Shown here one piece after another: positions 1-7,742 of a stretch of 45,286 bases of DNA (its first letter is position 1; each line of letters starts with the position of its first letter). The notes below the pieces were generated by a model that saw nothing but the letters and a program-made list of their open reading frames with translations, searched no databases and was not told the origin of the DNA. This DNA comes from Bradyrhizobium sp. RD5-C2 (lineage in GTDB: Bacteria; Pseudomonadota; Alphaproteobacteria; Rhizobiales; Xanthobacteraceae): assembly GCF_019972155.1 (NCBI RefSeq), contig NZ_BOVL01000059.1, positions 111,300-156,585 of the forward strand, read 5' to 3'. Made by a program: the position numbers and the translations under genes.

Positions 1-668
1 GCGGGCTCGAGGCACCTGATTTCGAGGAATTCTGGGCGCGCGGCAGCCTGGTCGTGCCGCAACATCTCGACGACGGCGGCTCGCTGCGCCGTTTTCGCGA
101 GGACCCGATCGCGCGGCCGTTGCCGACACGAAGCGGCCGCATCGAGATCTTCTCGCAAAAGATCGCCGATCACGGCGATGCCGATTGTCCCGGCCATCCG
201 GTCTGGCTCGAGAAGACCGATACGCCAAAGCCGGACACGCCGTGCTTCCTCGTCGCCAACCAGCCGGTGACGCGCCTGCACAGCCAGCTCGACTTCGGCG
301 GCCACTCACTGGATGCCAAGCATCGCGGCCGCGAGGTCGCGCGCATGAACCCGCGCGACGCCAAGGCACGCGGCATCACTGAGGGTGACATCATCCGCAT
401 TTTCAACGCGCGCGGCGCCTGTCTCGCCGCGGTGCATGTCACCGACGGCATCGCGCCCGGCGTGGTCCAGCTGCCGACCGGCGCCTGGTACGATCCGATG
501 GACCCCGAGGAGGAGGCGCCGCTCTGCGTGCACGGCAATCCGAACGTGCTGACCCGTGACATCGGCACGTCATCCTTCGCGCAGGGCTGCACCGGCCAGC
601 TCACGACCGTCGAGGTCGAGCGGTTCAACGGCAATCTGCCGCCGATCCGGGCGTTCGATCCGGCGTAG
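1..668 (+). CDS. Molybdopterin-dependent S/N-oxide reductase (BisC/TorZ-like), C-terminal part
   Basis: This is the 3' end of a larger gene; the frame is already open at position 3 and ends with TAG at 666-668, so about 221 residues are visible. The part seen is the molybdopterin-dinucleotide-binding domain that closes DMSO-reductase-family enzymes. It carries the NQPVTRLHSQLDFG segment and the GAWYDP, CVHGNPNVLTRDIGTSSF and AQGC segments typical of BisC/TorZ/TorA-type reductases, which reduce sulfoxides or N-oxides using bis-MGD. Because the N-terminus is missing, a Tat signal or Fe-S site cannot be judged, so periplasmic or cytoplasmic location is open. A GTG at 54 lies inside the domain and is not a believable start. 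Family assignment is firm; substrate is inference. Confidence 0.88.
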   Translation, partial: GLEAPDFEEFWARGSLVVPQHLDDGGSLRRFREDPIARPLPTRSGRIEIFSQKIADHGDADCPGHPVWLEKTDTPKPDTPCFLVANQPVTRLHSQLDFGGHSLDAKHRGREVARMNPRDAKARGITEGDIIRIFNARGACLAAVHVTDGIAPGVVQLPTGAWYDPMDPEEEAPLCVHGNPNVLTRDIGTSSFAQGCTGQLTTVEVERFNGNLPPIRAFDPA

Positions 669-700
669 TTTCACCACCGGATCACGAACAAATCATCGCT

Positions 701-718
701 GGGCGCTGGATGGCGCCC
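701..718 (+). terminator. Possible hairpin terminator after the reductase gene
   Basis: GGGCGC at 701-706 pairs perfectly with GCGCCC at 713-718 around a 6-nt loop, about 30 nt after the stop codon. No T-run follows, so it is at best a weak or Rho-assisted terminator. Confidence 0.3.
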
Positions 719-772
719 GACCGTTCGGCTACGGCATCACGACGTCGTCCCTGAGTTCTGGATTTTGCCGAG

Positions 773-1816
773 ATGCACCTGAAAACCCTGTTTCACCTTG
801 CCGTCGCTGCGACCGTCGCGCTCGGTTCGTCCGGCGCATGGGCGCAATCGGCCGCCGAGCCGGCCTATGGACCGGAATTGCAGGGTTTCGACTATCCTTA
901 TCCGGTCGAGCATTATCGCTTCAGCTCGCAGGGGCAGGAGCTCGACATGGCCTATCTCGACGTCAAGCCGGCGACACCGAACGGGCAGACCGCGGTGCTG
1001 CTGCACGGCAAGAACTTCTGCGCCGCCACCTGGGACGGCACCATCAAGGCGCTCAGCAGTGCTGGCTATCGCGTGATCGCGATGGACCAGATCGGTTTCT
1101 GCAAATCCAGTAAGCCGGAACGCTATCAGTTTACCTTCCAGCAGCTCGCCGGCAACAGCCGTGCGCTGCTGGCTTCGCTCGGGATCGAACACGCGATCAT
1201 GGTCGGCCATTCGACCGGCGGCATGCTCGCGATGCGCTACGCGCTGATGTATCCGGAGGCCACCGATCACCTGGTGCTGGTCGATCCGATCGGGCTCGAG
1301 GACTGGAAGGCCAAGGGCGTGCCGTGGCTCAGCCTCGACGGCTGGATGCAGCGCGAGACCCGCGTCACCGCCGACAGCATCCGCGCCTATGAACGCGCCA
1401 CTTACTATGCCGACACCTGGGATCCGTCCTACGAGACCTGGGTGCAGATGCTGGCCGGCATGTATCGCGGGGAGGGCCGCGCCGCCGTGGCGTCGAGCTC
1501 GGCGCGGCTCTACGACATGATCGCGACCCAGCCGGTGTTCTACGAATTCGAGCAGATCAAGCCGCCGACCTTGCTGTTTGTCGGTGACAAGGACACCACC
1601 GCGATCGGCAAGGACACCGCGCCGCCGGAGATCCGCAAGACCCTCGGCAATTATCCGGTGCTCGGTAAGGAGGCCGCCAACCGGATCCCGCATGCGCAGC
1701 TGATCGAATTCCCCGACCTCGGCCATTCGCCGCAGATCCAGGCGCCGGCGCGCTTCCACGCGGCGCTGCTCGGCTGGTTGCAGCATCCGGAAACCGGCGC
1801 GATGCTGGTCAAATAG
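773..1816 (+). CDS. Exported alpha/beta-fold hydrolase
   Basis: This 347-residue protein begins with a clear Sec signal peptide (basic MHLK, a hydrophobic stretch, cleavage near AWA-QS at residue 24), so it should act in the periplasm. The alpha/beta-hydrolase fold is shown by the HGKNF oxyanion segment near residue 79, the nucleophile elbow GHSTGG with Ser147, a strand ending LVLVDPIG, and a C-terminal DLGHSPQ with the likely catalytic His318. The acid residue is probably the Asp of FVGDKDT. Such proteins are esterases, lipases or related hydrolases; the substrate cannot be read. It lies 105 nt after the reductase and 25 nt before the PhzF gene on the same strand, so it may be cotranscribed with the latter. 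Confidence 0.88.
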   Translation: MHLKTLFHLAVAATVALGSSGAWAQSAAEPAYGPELQGFDYPYPVEHYRFSSQGQELDMAYLDVKPATPNGQTAVLLHGKNFCAATWDGTIKALSSAGYRVIAMDQIGFCKSSKPERYQFTFQQLAGNSRALLASLGIEHAIMVGHSTGGMLAMRYALMYPEATDHLVLVDPIGLEDWKAKGVPWLSLDGWMQRETRVTADSIRAYERATYYADTWDPSYETWVQMLAGMYRGEGRAAVASSSARLYDMIATQPVFYEFEQIKPPTLLFVGDKDTTAIGKDTAPPEIRKTLGNYPVLGKEAANRIPHAQLIEFPDLGHSPQIQAPARFHAALLGWLQHPETGAMLVK

Positions 1817-1841
1817 CAACGCAAGACGAGCGGACGACATC

Positions 1842-2717
1842 ATGACGACAGCCGAGATGGTCAGCGTGTTCACGGTGGATGGGCAGGGCGGCAATCCCTG
1901 TCCGATCGTGGTCGATGCAGGCGGCATGAGCGCGTCCGAGATGCAGGATGTCGCGCGCCGCCACGGTCACGAGTCCGGCTTCGTGTTGCCGGCGCAGAGC
2001 GACGATTTCGACGCCACGTTCCGCTTCTTCGTTCCGAACCACGAAATGGAGATGTGCGGCCACGCCACCATCGGCGCGCTCTGGCTGCTGGCGCGCCATG
2101 GCAAGCTGCCGAGCGATACGGTCCGGATCTCGACGCGCAGCGGCCCCGTCACCGGCTTCATCAGCCGGGATCGCAACGGCGAGCCGAACGTCGAGATCAC
2201 CCAGCCGGCCGGGAAGACCGTTCCGCTCACCGATGCGCAACGCGATGACGTGCTCCGCGCGCTCGCGGTCGGGCCGGATGCGATCGGCACGACGCCGCCG
2301 TGCAATGCAGTCACATCGCGGATCAAGACCCTGATCCCGATGCGCTCGCCGGAGGCGCTGAATGCGCTTGATCCCGCGACTGATGCCGTTGAGGCGGCCT
2401 GCGGCCGGATCGGTTCGACCGGGCTTTATCCCTTCGCGGTGATCGACCGGGAGGCGCGTCTGTTCGAGGCGCGCCAATTCCCGCGCTCGTCCGGTTATCG
2501 CGAGGATGCCGCAACCGGCATCGCCGCCGCGGCGCTGGCATTCGGGTTGCTCGATAGCGGTCTGGTCGCGCCGAACGACGACGAGATCCGAATCCTGCAG
2601 GGCAGGGCGATGGGGCGTCTGTCGGAGATCCGCGTCCGCATCGGCTTTGCCGGCGGCCGCGCTGTCGGCTGTTTGCTCGGCGGCAATGTCGCACTGATGG
2701 CTGCGCCGTCGCACTGA
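1842..2717 (+). CDS. PhzF-family phenazine-biosynthesis-like isomerase/epimerase
   Basis: The 291-residue product matches the PhzF/DapF-like fold: an N-terminal TVDGQGGNPCPIVV segment, the HESGFV motif whose Glu44 corresponds to the catalytic acid/base of PhzF, and MEMCGHATIGA near residue 70. The second lobe has SSGYREDAATGIAAAA, the duplicated half-domain signature. In PhzF this residue set catalyses isomerisation of trans-2,3-dihydro-3-hydroxyanthranilate, but most relatives have unknown substrates and no phenazine genes occur here. It follows the hydrolase by 25 nt and faces the convergent HxlR regulator. Length is normal for the family. Specific function is unassigned. Confidence 0.88.
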   Translation: MTTAEMVSVFTVDGQGGNPCPIVVDAGGMSASEMQDVARRHGHESGFVLPAQSDDFDATFRFFVPNHEMEMCGHATIGALWLLARHGKLPSDTVRISTRSGPVTGFISRDRNGEPNVEITQPAGKTVPLTDAQRDDVLRALAVGPDAIGTTPPCNAVTSRIKTLIPMRSPEALNALDPATDAVEAACGRIGSTGLYPFAVIDREARLFEARQFPRSSGYREDAATGIAAAALAFGLLDSGLVAPNDDEIRILQGRAMGRLSEIRVRIGFAGGRAVGCLLGGNVALMAAPSH

Positions 2718-2730
2718 AGCGAGCTGATAT

Positions 2731-3243
2731 CTAGGTCGATTCAGCGGCGCGCTTGGCCCGCTCCCGCGCGCTGGCGTGCACCGGCGACGATTTCCGGGCA
2801 CCGGGGCCCGGATGCACATGGACCGCCTTCGCGCTCAGCGGCTCGCCGCATTCCGAGCAGACCATGACAGGATCGAACATCTTCCCGCAGGTTTTGTGTT
2901 CGTGCAGCAACGGCCGGCCGCGCGCATCGACCATGTGGATGTTGCCCCAGTGCACGATCGACATGATGATCGGATAGAGGTCGAGGCCCTTCTGCGTCAG
3001 GATGTATTCGTAGCGCTTCGGCGCCTCCTGATAAGGGATCTTGCGCAGCACGCCGAACCGCACCAGCTTCTTCAGCCGGTCGGCGAGCAGATGCCGGGTG
3101 ATTCCGAGCGATGCCTGGAAGTCATCGAACCGGCGGATGCGCAGGAAGCATTCGCGCAGGATCAACAGGCTCCAGCGGTCGCCGATCACAGCGACCGTGC
3201 GGGCCAGCGAGCACGGCTCCTCCTCGAGGGTATCCCATTTCAT
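2731..3243 (-). CDS. HxlR-family winged-helix transcriptional regulator
   Basis: Starting at the ATG at 3243, preceded by AGGAG at good spacing, the product is 170 residues; an in-frame upstream codon at 3276 would add 11 Arg-rich residues and lies past the ribosome-binding site. The HxlR domain (residues ~8-100) shows EEPCSLARTVAVIGDRWSLL, ILRECFLRIRRFDDF, the recognition region GITRHLLADRLKKLV, and the wing YEYILTQKGLDL. After it comes a Cys-containing tail (TCGKMF, VCSECGEPL) that resembles a small zinc ribbon, then a basic end. It is divergent from the catabolic operon at 3452, and matching palindromes lie on both promoters, so it probably represses that operon and itself. The effector is unknown. 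Confidence 0.92.
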   Translation of the reverse strand: MKWDTLEEEPCSLARTVAVIGDRWSLLILRECFLRIRRFDDFQASLGITRHLLADRLKKLVRFGVLRKIPYQEAPKRYEYILTQKGLDLYPIIMSIVHWGNIHMVDARGRPLLHEHKTCGKMFDPVMVCSECGEPLSAKAVHVHPGPGARKSSPVHASARERAKRAAEST

Positions 3244-3280
3244 CGGCGTCTCCTGCGATCTGCGACGGCATCGCACATAA

Positions 3281-3297
3281 AATTCTAAAACAGAACT
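3281..3297 (-). promoter_or_regulatory. Operator copy 1 and promoter of hxlR-type gene
   Basis: On the minus strand TTGAAA (plus positions 3305-3310) and TAGAAT (3282-3287) are separated by exactly 17 bp and form a strong sigma-70-like promoter for the regulator. The 17-bp element at 3281-3297 (AATTCTAAAACAGAACT on the plus strand) covers the -10 box and part of the spacer. It differs at only two positions from the perfect palindrome at 3368-3384, so it is read as the autoregulatory operator. Confidence 0.65.
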
Positions 3298-3362
3298 GAC
3301 GTCATTTCAATAGGATGCCTACGCAACGGCTGCCGCTCAGCCATTGGATGACAAATATCATA

Positions 3363-3390
3363 TTGACAGTTCTAAAATAGAACTTATGGT
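3363..3390 (+). promoter_or_regulatory. Promoter of the catabolic operon with operator copy 2 in its spacer
   Basis: TTGACA at 3363-3368 and TATGGT at 3385-3390 form a -35/-10 pair with a 16-bp spacer. The spacer is almost entirely the perfect inverted repeat at 3368-3384: AGTTCTA, AAA, TAGAACT. A dimeric repressor bound here would block RNA polymerase. The first gene starts 62 nt downstream at 3452. The promoter call is from consensus matching only. Confidence 0.65.
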
Positions 3391-3451
3391 CCCGGCCACA
3401 ATCAACCGGCGGCAACAGGCGATGGCCGCCCATCGAAAGGAAGGGCGTTCC

Positions 3452-4090
3452 ATGGCTGCTCCGCTCAAGGTCGAATTCCATTTCGATTTCGGAAGCCCCA
3501 ACGCCTATCTGGCCGAACTCGCGCTGCCCGGGATCGAGAAGCGCACCGGCGTCAAGTTCGACTACATTCCGGTGCTGCTCGGCGGCGTCTACAAGGCGAC
3601 CGGCAATATGTCGCCCGGCGAGTCGCTGCGCGGGATCAAGAACAAGCCCGAATACAACGCGCTCGAGACCGAGCGTTTCCTGCGCCGCCACAACGTCACG
3701 AAGTTCACCATGAACCCGTTCTTCCCGGTGAACACGCTGGCCTTGATGCGCGGCGCGGTGGCCGCACAGTTCGAAGGTGTGTTCGAGGCTTATTTTCGCG
3801 CGGCCTACAACCACATGTGGGTCGAGCCCAAGAAGATGGATGACCCGCAGGTGTTCCGCGAGGCATTCCTGTCCTCGGGGATCGACATCGACCGTCTGAT
3901 CGCCCGCGCCCAGCAGGATGACGTCAAGAAGAAGCTGATCGACAACACCAGCGACGCGGTCGCTCGCGGCTCGTTCGGATCACCAACGTTCTATGTCGGC
4001 AACGAGATCTTCTTCGGCAAGGACAAGGTGCGGGAGGTCGAGGAAGAGATCGTCGCGCAGCTCGCAGCCGGGCAACGCAAGACCGCCTGA
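3452..4090 (+). CDS. DsbA-fold 2-hydroxychromene-2-carboxylate isomerase-like protein (kappa-GST type)
   Basis: The ATG at 3452 follows GAAAGGAAGG and gives 212 residues; upstream in-frame starts (from 3344) would overlap the promoter and are rejected. The thioredoxin/DsbA fold is seen in KVEFHFDFGSPNAYLAE, where the CxxC of DsbA is replaced by the FGSPNAY segment with a serine that binds glutathione in kappa GST and HCCA isomerase. The C-terminal GSFGSPTFYVGNEIFFGKD is also a family signature. Relatives isomerise aromatic breakdown intermediates using glutathione. It opens the operon and a second GST-type gene lies near its end, hinting at glutathione chemistry. The exact substrate is unknown. 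Confidence 0.88.
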   Translation: MAAPLKVEFHFDFGSPNAYLAELALPGIEKRTGVKFDYIPVLLGGVYKATGNMSPGESLRGIKNKPEYNALETERFLRRHNVTKFTMNPFFPVNTLALMRGAVAAQFEGVFEAYFRAAYNHMWVEPKKMDDPQVFREAFLSSGIDIDRLIARAQQDDVKKKLIDNTSDAVARGSFGSPTFYVGNEIFFGKDKVREVEEEIVAQLAAGQRKTA

Positions 4091-4143
4091 GCGGAAAATT
4101 CCTCAACACAACAAGCCCGAAGGGCAGCGACAGGGAGGTTTCA

Positions 4144-5691
4144 GTGCAGGCGCCGATCCGGATTATCGAAGGAAGTGTGGAAGGCTTGCCGAACCGCATC
4201 CACGAGGTGATCGATCACCACGTCGCCGCGACGCCGGATCATCCGGCGCTGGTCGACGACAAGGGGCGGCTGACCTATCGCGAGCTCGATCGAACGGTCG
4301 GTCGTGTCGCCGAGGCATTGCAGGCGCTGGGCATCCGCGCCGGCGACCGCATGATGATCGTGAGCGAGAATTCAATTCCGCTGGCCTGCCTGCTGCTGGC
4401 GGCGAGCCGGCTCGATGTCTGGTCAATCGTGGTCAATCCGCGGCTGTCGCCACGTGAGCTGGATCAGATCAGGGATCACAGCGGCGCCCGCCGTGTGTTG
4501 CTGACCGCTGACGTCTCGCAGGAGGCAGCCGCCCATGCTGCACGCTATGAGGCTGCCGTGCAGGATGTCGGCCCGCTCCGTGGCGTTGCCGTCACCGGCC
4601 TGAATCTGGCGACCACTGCCGAGCCGGTCGAGGCCGACGGCGCCAACCAGGTTGCGGTCCTGATCTACACATCCGGCACCACGGGTACGCCGAAGGGCGT
4701 GATGCTGACCCATCGCAATCTGCTGTTCAGCGCCCGCGGCACCGCGGGCTTCCGCAAGATGGCGGCCGATGACGTGCAATACTGCGTGCTGCCGATCTCG
4801 CATATCGTCGGCATCTCGCTGCTGACCATGACCCTGATGGTCGGCGCCACCGTGCGGCTGGTCGCCAAATACGATCCGGCCGCGCTGGTCAAGGCGATGG
4901 CCGACGAGGGCATCACGATCCTGAACGGCGTGCCCGCCACCTATCAGCGCCTGCTCGAATACCGGCGCAATGCGGGCCTGCCGAAGCTCGATCGCGGCCG
5001 GTTGCGCGTGATCTCGGTGGCCGGTGCGCCGCTCGACCTCGAGCTTAAATCCCGGGTCGAGCAGGAGCTCGGGCTGCCGCTGCTCAATGGCTACGGCATC
5101 ACCGAATGCTCGCCCGGCATCTCCGGTGTCCGGCCCGATAACCCGCGAGCCGACCACGCGGTCGGCACCGTGATGCCGGGTCTGGAGGCAAAGTTGGTCG
5201 GTCGCGACCTCAAGCCGGTTGCACCGGGCGAAGTCGGCGAGCTGCATGTGCGTGGCCCGAACGTGATGCGCGGCTATTACCGCGCGCCCGATCTGACCGC
5301 CAAGGCGATCGATCCCGACGGCTGGTTCAACACCGGCGACCTCGCCCGCTTCGAGAATGACGTCCTCTACATCGTCGGGCGCACCAAGGAGATGATCATC
5401 CGCTCCGGGTTCAACGTTTATCCGGCCGAGATCGAGGCGGTGCTGAGCACGCACGACGCCGTGGTGCAGTGCGCCGTGGTCGGCCGGCCGGTCGAGGGCA
5501 ATGAGGAGGTCATTGCCTTTGTGCAGTTGATCAAGGGTTCGACCGCCACCGTGCAGGACCTGATGGCCCATATTGCCCCGCAACTGACCTCGTACAAGCG
5601 CCCGTCGGAGATTATCCTGATGGATGCGCTGCCCGCGACATCGACGGGCAAGCTGCTGAAGCACAAGCTGGCGGAGTCGCTGCGCAGCTGA
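4144..5691 (+). CDS. Acyl-CoA synthetase (AMP-forming, class I adenylate-forming enzyme)
   Basis: The GTG at 4144 follows AGGGAGG at good spacing; the product is 515 residues. It has the full ANL set: P-loop YTSGTTGTPKGVMLTHRN near residue 178, the A5 motif NGYGITECSPG, A7 GWFNTGDLA, hinge motif IVGRTKEMIIRSGFNVYP, and the A10 lysine in STGKLLKHK. These enzymes activate a carboxylic acid to an acyl-adenylate and then acyl-CoA. The position directly before acyl-CoA dehydrogenases and a thiolase suggests it primes the substrate for beta-oxidation-like steps. Resemblance to FadD3-type ligases is a contextual inference; fatty, aromatic or alicyclic acids are all possible. Confidence 0.93.
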   Translation: MQAPIRIIEGSVEGLPNRIHEVIDHHVAATPDHPALVDDKGRLTYRELDRTVGRVAEALQALGIRAGDRMMIVSENSIPLACLLLAASRLDVWSIVVNPRLSPRELDQIRDHSGARRVLLTADVSQEAAAHAARYEAAVQDVGPLRGVAVTGLNLATTAEPVEADGANQVAVLIYTSGTTGTPKGVMLTHRNLLFSARGTAGFRKMAADDVQYCVLPISHIVGISLLTMTLMVGATVRLVAKYDPAALVKAMADEGITILNGVPATYQRLLEYRRNAGLPKLDRGRLRVISVAGAPLDLELKSRVEQELGLPLLNGYGITECSPGISGVRPDNPRADHAVGTVMPGLEAKLVGRDLKPVAPGEVGELHVRGPNVMRGYYRAPDLTAKAIDPDGWFNTGDLARFENDVLYIVGRTKEMIIRSGFNVYPAEIEAVLSTHDAVVQCAVVGRPVEGNEEVIAFVQLIKGSTATVQDLMAHIAPQLTSYKRPSEIILMDALPATSTGKLLKHKLAESLRS

Positions 5692-5742
5692 GGCTGAGCC
5701 GACGCCGCAAGCCAGTTCACTCAAACACAACCGGAGTACACC

Positions 5743-6480
5743 ATGCAGAAGAGAAACAAGACGGTGGCCGTCATTGGTGCCGGTGATTTTATCGGCGGCG
5801 AGATCGCCAAGAAGTTCGCTTCCGAGGGCTTCACCGTCTTCGCCGGCCGTCGCAACGGCGACAAGCTCGCGCCGCTGGTCAAGGAGATCGAGGCCGCCGG
5901 CGGCGAAATCCACGCCCGCTCGCTCGATGCGCGCAAGGAAGAGGAGATCATCTCGTTCCTCAACGATGCCGACAAGCATGCGCCGCTGGAAGTCTGCATC
6001 TTCAACATCGGCGCCAACGTCAATTTTCCGATCCTGGAGACCACCGAGCGCGTGTTCCGCAAGGTCTGGGAGATGGCCTGCTACTCCGGCTTCCTGGCCG
6101 GACGCGAGGCGGCGCGGCTGATGACGGCGCGCGGCGAGGGCAACATCTTCTTCACCGGCGCCACCGCGTCGTTGCGCGGCGGCAGCGGTTATGCTGCGTT
6201 TGCCAGTGCCAAGTTCGGCCTGCGCGCCGTGGCGCAGGCGATGGCACGCGAGCTGGGGCCCAAGAACATTCACGTCGCGCATCTGATCATCGATTCCGGC
6301 GTCGACACCGAATGGGTGCGGCAGCGCCGCATCGAGGCGCTCGGCCCGAACGCGCTCGACGATCCCGATCTGTTGATGCCACCCGCTTCGGTCGCCACGT
6401 CCTACTGGCAGCTCTACCAGCAGCCGAAAAGCGCCTGGACCTTCGAGCTGGAAATCCGCCCCTTCGGCGAGAAGTGGTAG
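5743..6480 (+). CDS. SDR-family oxidoreductase with Phe in place of catalytic Tyr
   Basis: The 245-residue protein has a Rossmann fold with a modified glycine motif, VIGAGDFIGGEIAKKF, instead of the canonical TGxxxGxG, and the ARELGPKNIHVAHLIID segment. The serine-side motif TGATASLRGG is present, but the YxxxK motif reads FASAK: the position four before the lysine is Phe. As I recall it, CDD subgroup SDR_c10 (cd05373) describes exactly such proteins. The C-terminus, FELEIRPFGEKW, is shared with the second SDR at 13967-14668. It may dehydrogenate a hydroxyacyl-CoA by a different route or may not be a classical dehydrogenase. It lies 51 nt after the ligase gene and 12 nt before the first acyl-CoA dehydrogenase. 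Confidence 0.9.
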   Translation: MQKRNKTVAVIGAGDFIGGEIAKKFASEGFTVFAGRRNGDKLAPLVKEIEAAGGEIHARSLDARKEEEIISFLNDADKHAPLEVCIFNIGANVNFPILETTERVFRKVWEMACYSGFLAGREAARLMTARGEGNIFFTGATASLRGGSGYAAFASAKFGLRAVAQAMARELGPKNIHVAHLIIDSGVDTEWVRQRRIEALGPNALDDPDLLMPPASVATSYWQLYQQPKSAWTFELEIRPFGEKW

Positions 6481-6492
6481 GGAGCACGGCAG

Positions 6493-7674
6493 ATGGAGCT
6501 CGCGCTATCTCCTGAAGACGCGGCGTTTCGCGACGAAGTCCGCGCCTTCATCAAGGACAATTATCCGGCGGAGATGCGCGTCCCCAATCCGGAGACCGAT
6601 CTCTCCAAGGAGCAGATGCTGCTGTGGCATCGCATCCTGCACGAGAAGGGCTGGATCGCCCCGCTCTGGCCCAAAGAGTATGGCGGACCGGGCTGGTCGA
6701 TCACCCGCCGCTTCATCTTCGAGCAGGAGACGACGCGCGCCGGCACCATGCCGCCGCTGGCGTTCAGCGTCACCATGGTCGGCCCGGTCATCTACACCTT
6801 CGGCAACGCGGCGCAGAAGGCGAAGTTCTTGCCGCGCATCCTGTCCGGCGAGGATTGGTGGTGCCAGGGCTATTCGGAGCCCGGCTCCGGCTCCGATCTC
6901 GCCACCGTCCGCACCAAGGCGGTGCGCGACGGCGACCACTACATCGTCAACGGGCACAAGACCTGGACCACGCTGGCGCAGCATGCCGACTGGATCTTTT
7001 GCCTGGTCCGTACCGATCCGGCCGCCAAGCCGCAATCCGGCATCTCGTTCCTGTTGATCGACATGAAGTCGCCGGGTGTGACGGTCCGCCCGATCATCAC
7101 CATCGACGGCTCGCACGAGGTCAACGACGTCTTCCTGGAGAACGTCCGTGTTCCCGCCGAAAATCTGATCGGCGAGGAGAACAAGGGCTGGACCTACGCC
7201 AAATTCCTGCTCGGCAATGAGCGCACCAGCATGGCTGGCATCGGCCGCTCGACGCGCTACATCGCGCGGCTGAAGAAGATCGTGAAGGCCGAGATCCCGG
7301 AAGACGATCCGGCGCATCTTGAATTCATCAGGGACATCGCCCGCGTCGAGCTCGATGTGCTGGCGCTGGAGGCGACCGAGCTTCGGGTCGTCGCCCAGAT
7401 GGCGCGCGGCATCGATCCGGGGCCGGCGGCCTCGCTGTTCAAGATCCGCGGCACCGAGATCTTTCAGAATATCACCGAGCTGACCCATCGGGCGATGGGC
7501 AATGACGGCCTTGCGATCCGCGAGCATCCGGTCAGCGCCAACCGCTTCATGCCGGGGCCGGACTACGGACGCACGGCATCGGAGAAATACCTCAATTCGC
7601 GCAAGCTCTCGATCTACGGCGGATCGAACGAGATCCAGCGCAACATCATCGCCAAGGCGGTGCTTGGTCTCTAG
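6493..7674 (+). CDS. Acyl-CoA dehydrogenase, probable catalytic subunit
   Basis: The 393-residue product has the full acyl-CoA dehydrogenase architecture: N-terminal helical domain with PKEYGGPGWS, the middle beta-domain with YSEPGSGSDLA and the FAD-binding KTWTTLAQHADW, and the C-terminal helical domain ending KLSIYGGSNEIQRNIIAKAVLG. In the MCAD-like position (YEGT in classical enzymes) the base is Gly (YGGS), while Glu243 occurs in LLGNERTS, the location used by isovaleryl-CoA dehydrogenase. That suggests an alternative catalytic glutamate, as in enzymes acting on branched or cyclic acyl-CoAs. It pairs with the next gene, like PimC/PimD or the heteromeric FadE proteins of steroid catabolism. 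Confidence 0.92.
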   Translation: MELALSPEDAAFRDEVRAFIKDNYPAEMRVPNPETDLSKEQMLLWHRILHEKGWIAPLWPKEYGGPGWSITRRFIFEQETTRAGTMPPLAFSVTMVGPVIYTFGNAAQKAKFLPRILSGEDWWCQGYSEPGSGSDLATVRTKAVRDGDHYIVNGHKTWTTLAQHADWIFCLVRTDPAAKPQSGISFLLIDMKSPGVTVRPIITIDGSHEVNDVFLENVRVPAENLIGEENKGWTYAKFLLGNERTSMAGIGRSTRYIARLKKIVKAEIPEDDPAHLEFIRDIARVELDVLALEATELRVVAQMARGIDPGPAASLFKIRGTEIFQNITELTHRAMGNDGLAIREHPVSANRFMPGPDYGRTASEKYLNSRKLSIYGGSNEIQRNIIAKAVLGL

Positions 7675-7719
7675 AGCATGATGCTCAAAGGCGTTGGAGC
7701 GCATCGCATCGCGCTCTAG
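7671..7719. repeat. Palindromic intercistronic element
   Basis: Between the two dehydrogenase genes, CTAGAGC at 7671-7677 is mirrored by GCTCTAG at 7713-7719, and inside lies GAGCAT-G-ATGCTC at 7674-7686. The outer arms overlap the stop codon of the first gene. It looks like a small repeated palindromic element or an mRNA-stability structure; I cannot count genomic copies. Confidence 0.4.
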
Positions 7720-7742
7720 CAGCAGCGACACGAGAGGATCGG

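Noticed and set aside
4423..6282. Minus-strand frame of 619 residues opposite the ligase and SDR genes
   Set aside because: It is a shadow of two well-supported plus-strand genes; translated product shows no domain and has the Arg/His/Leu bias of antisense GC-rich DNA.
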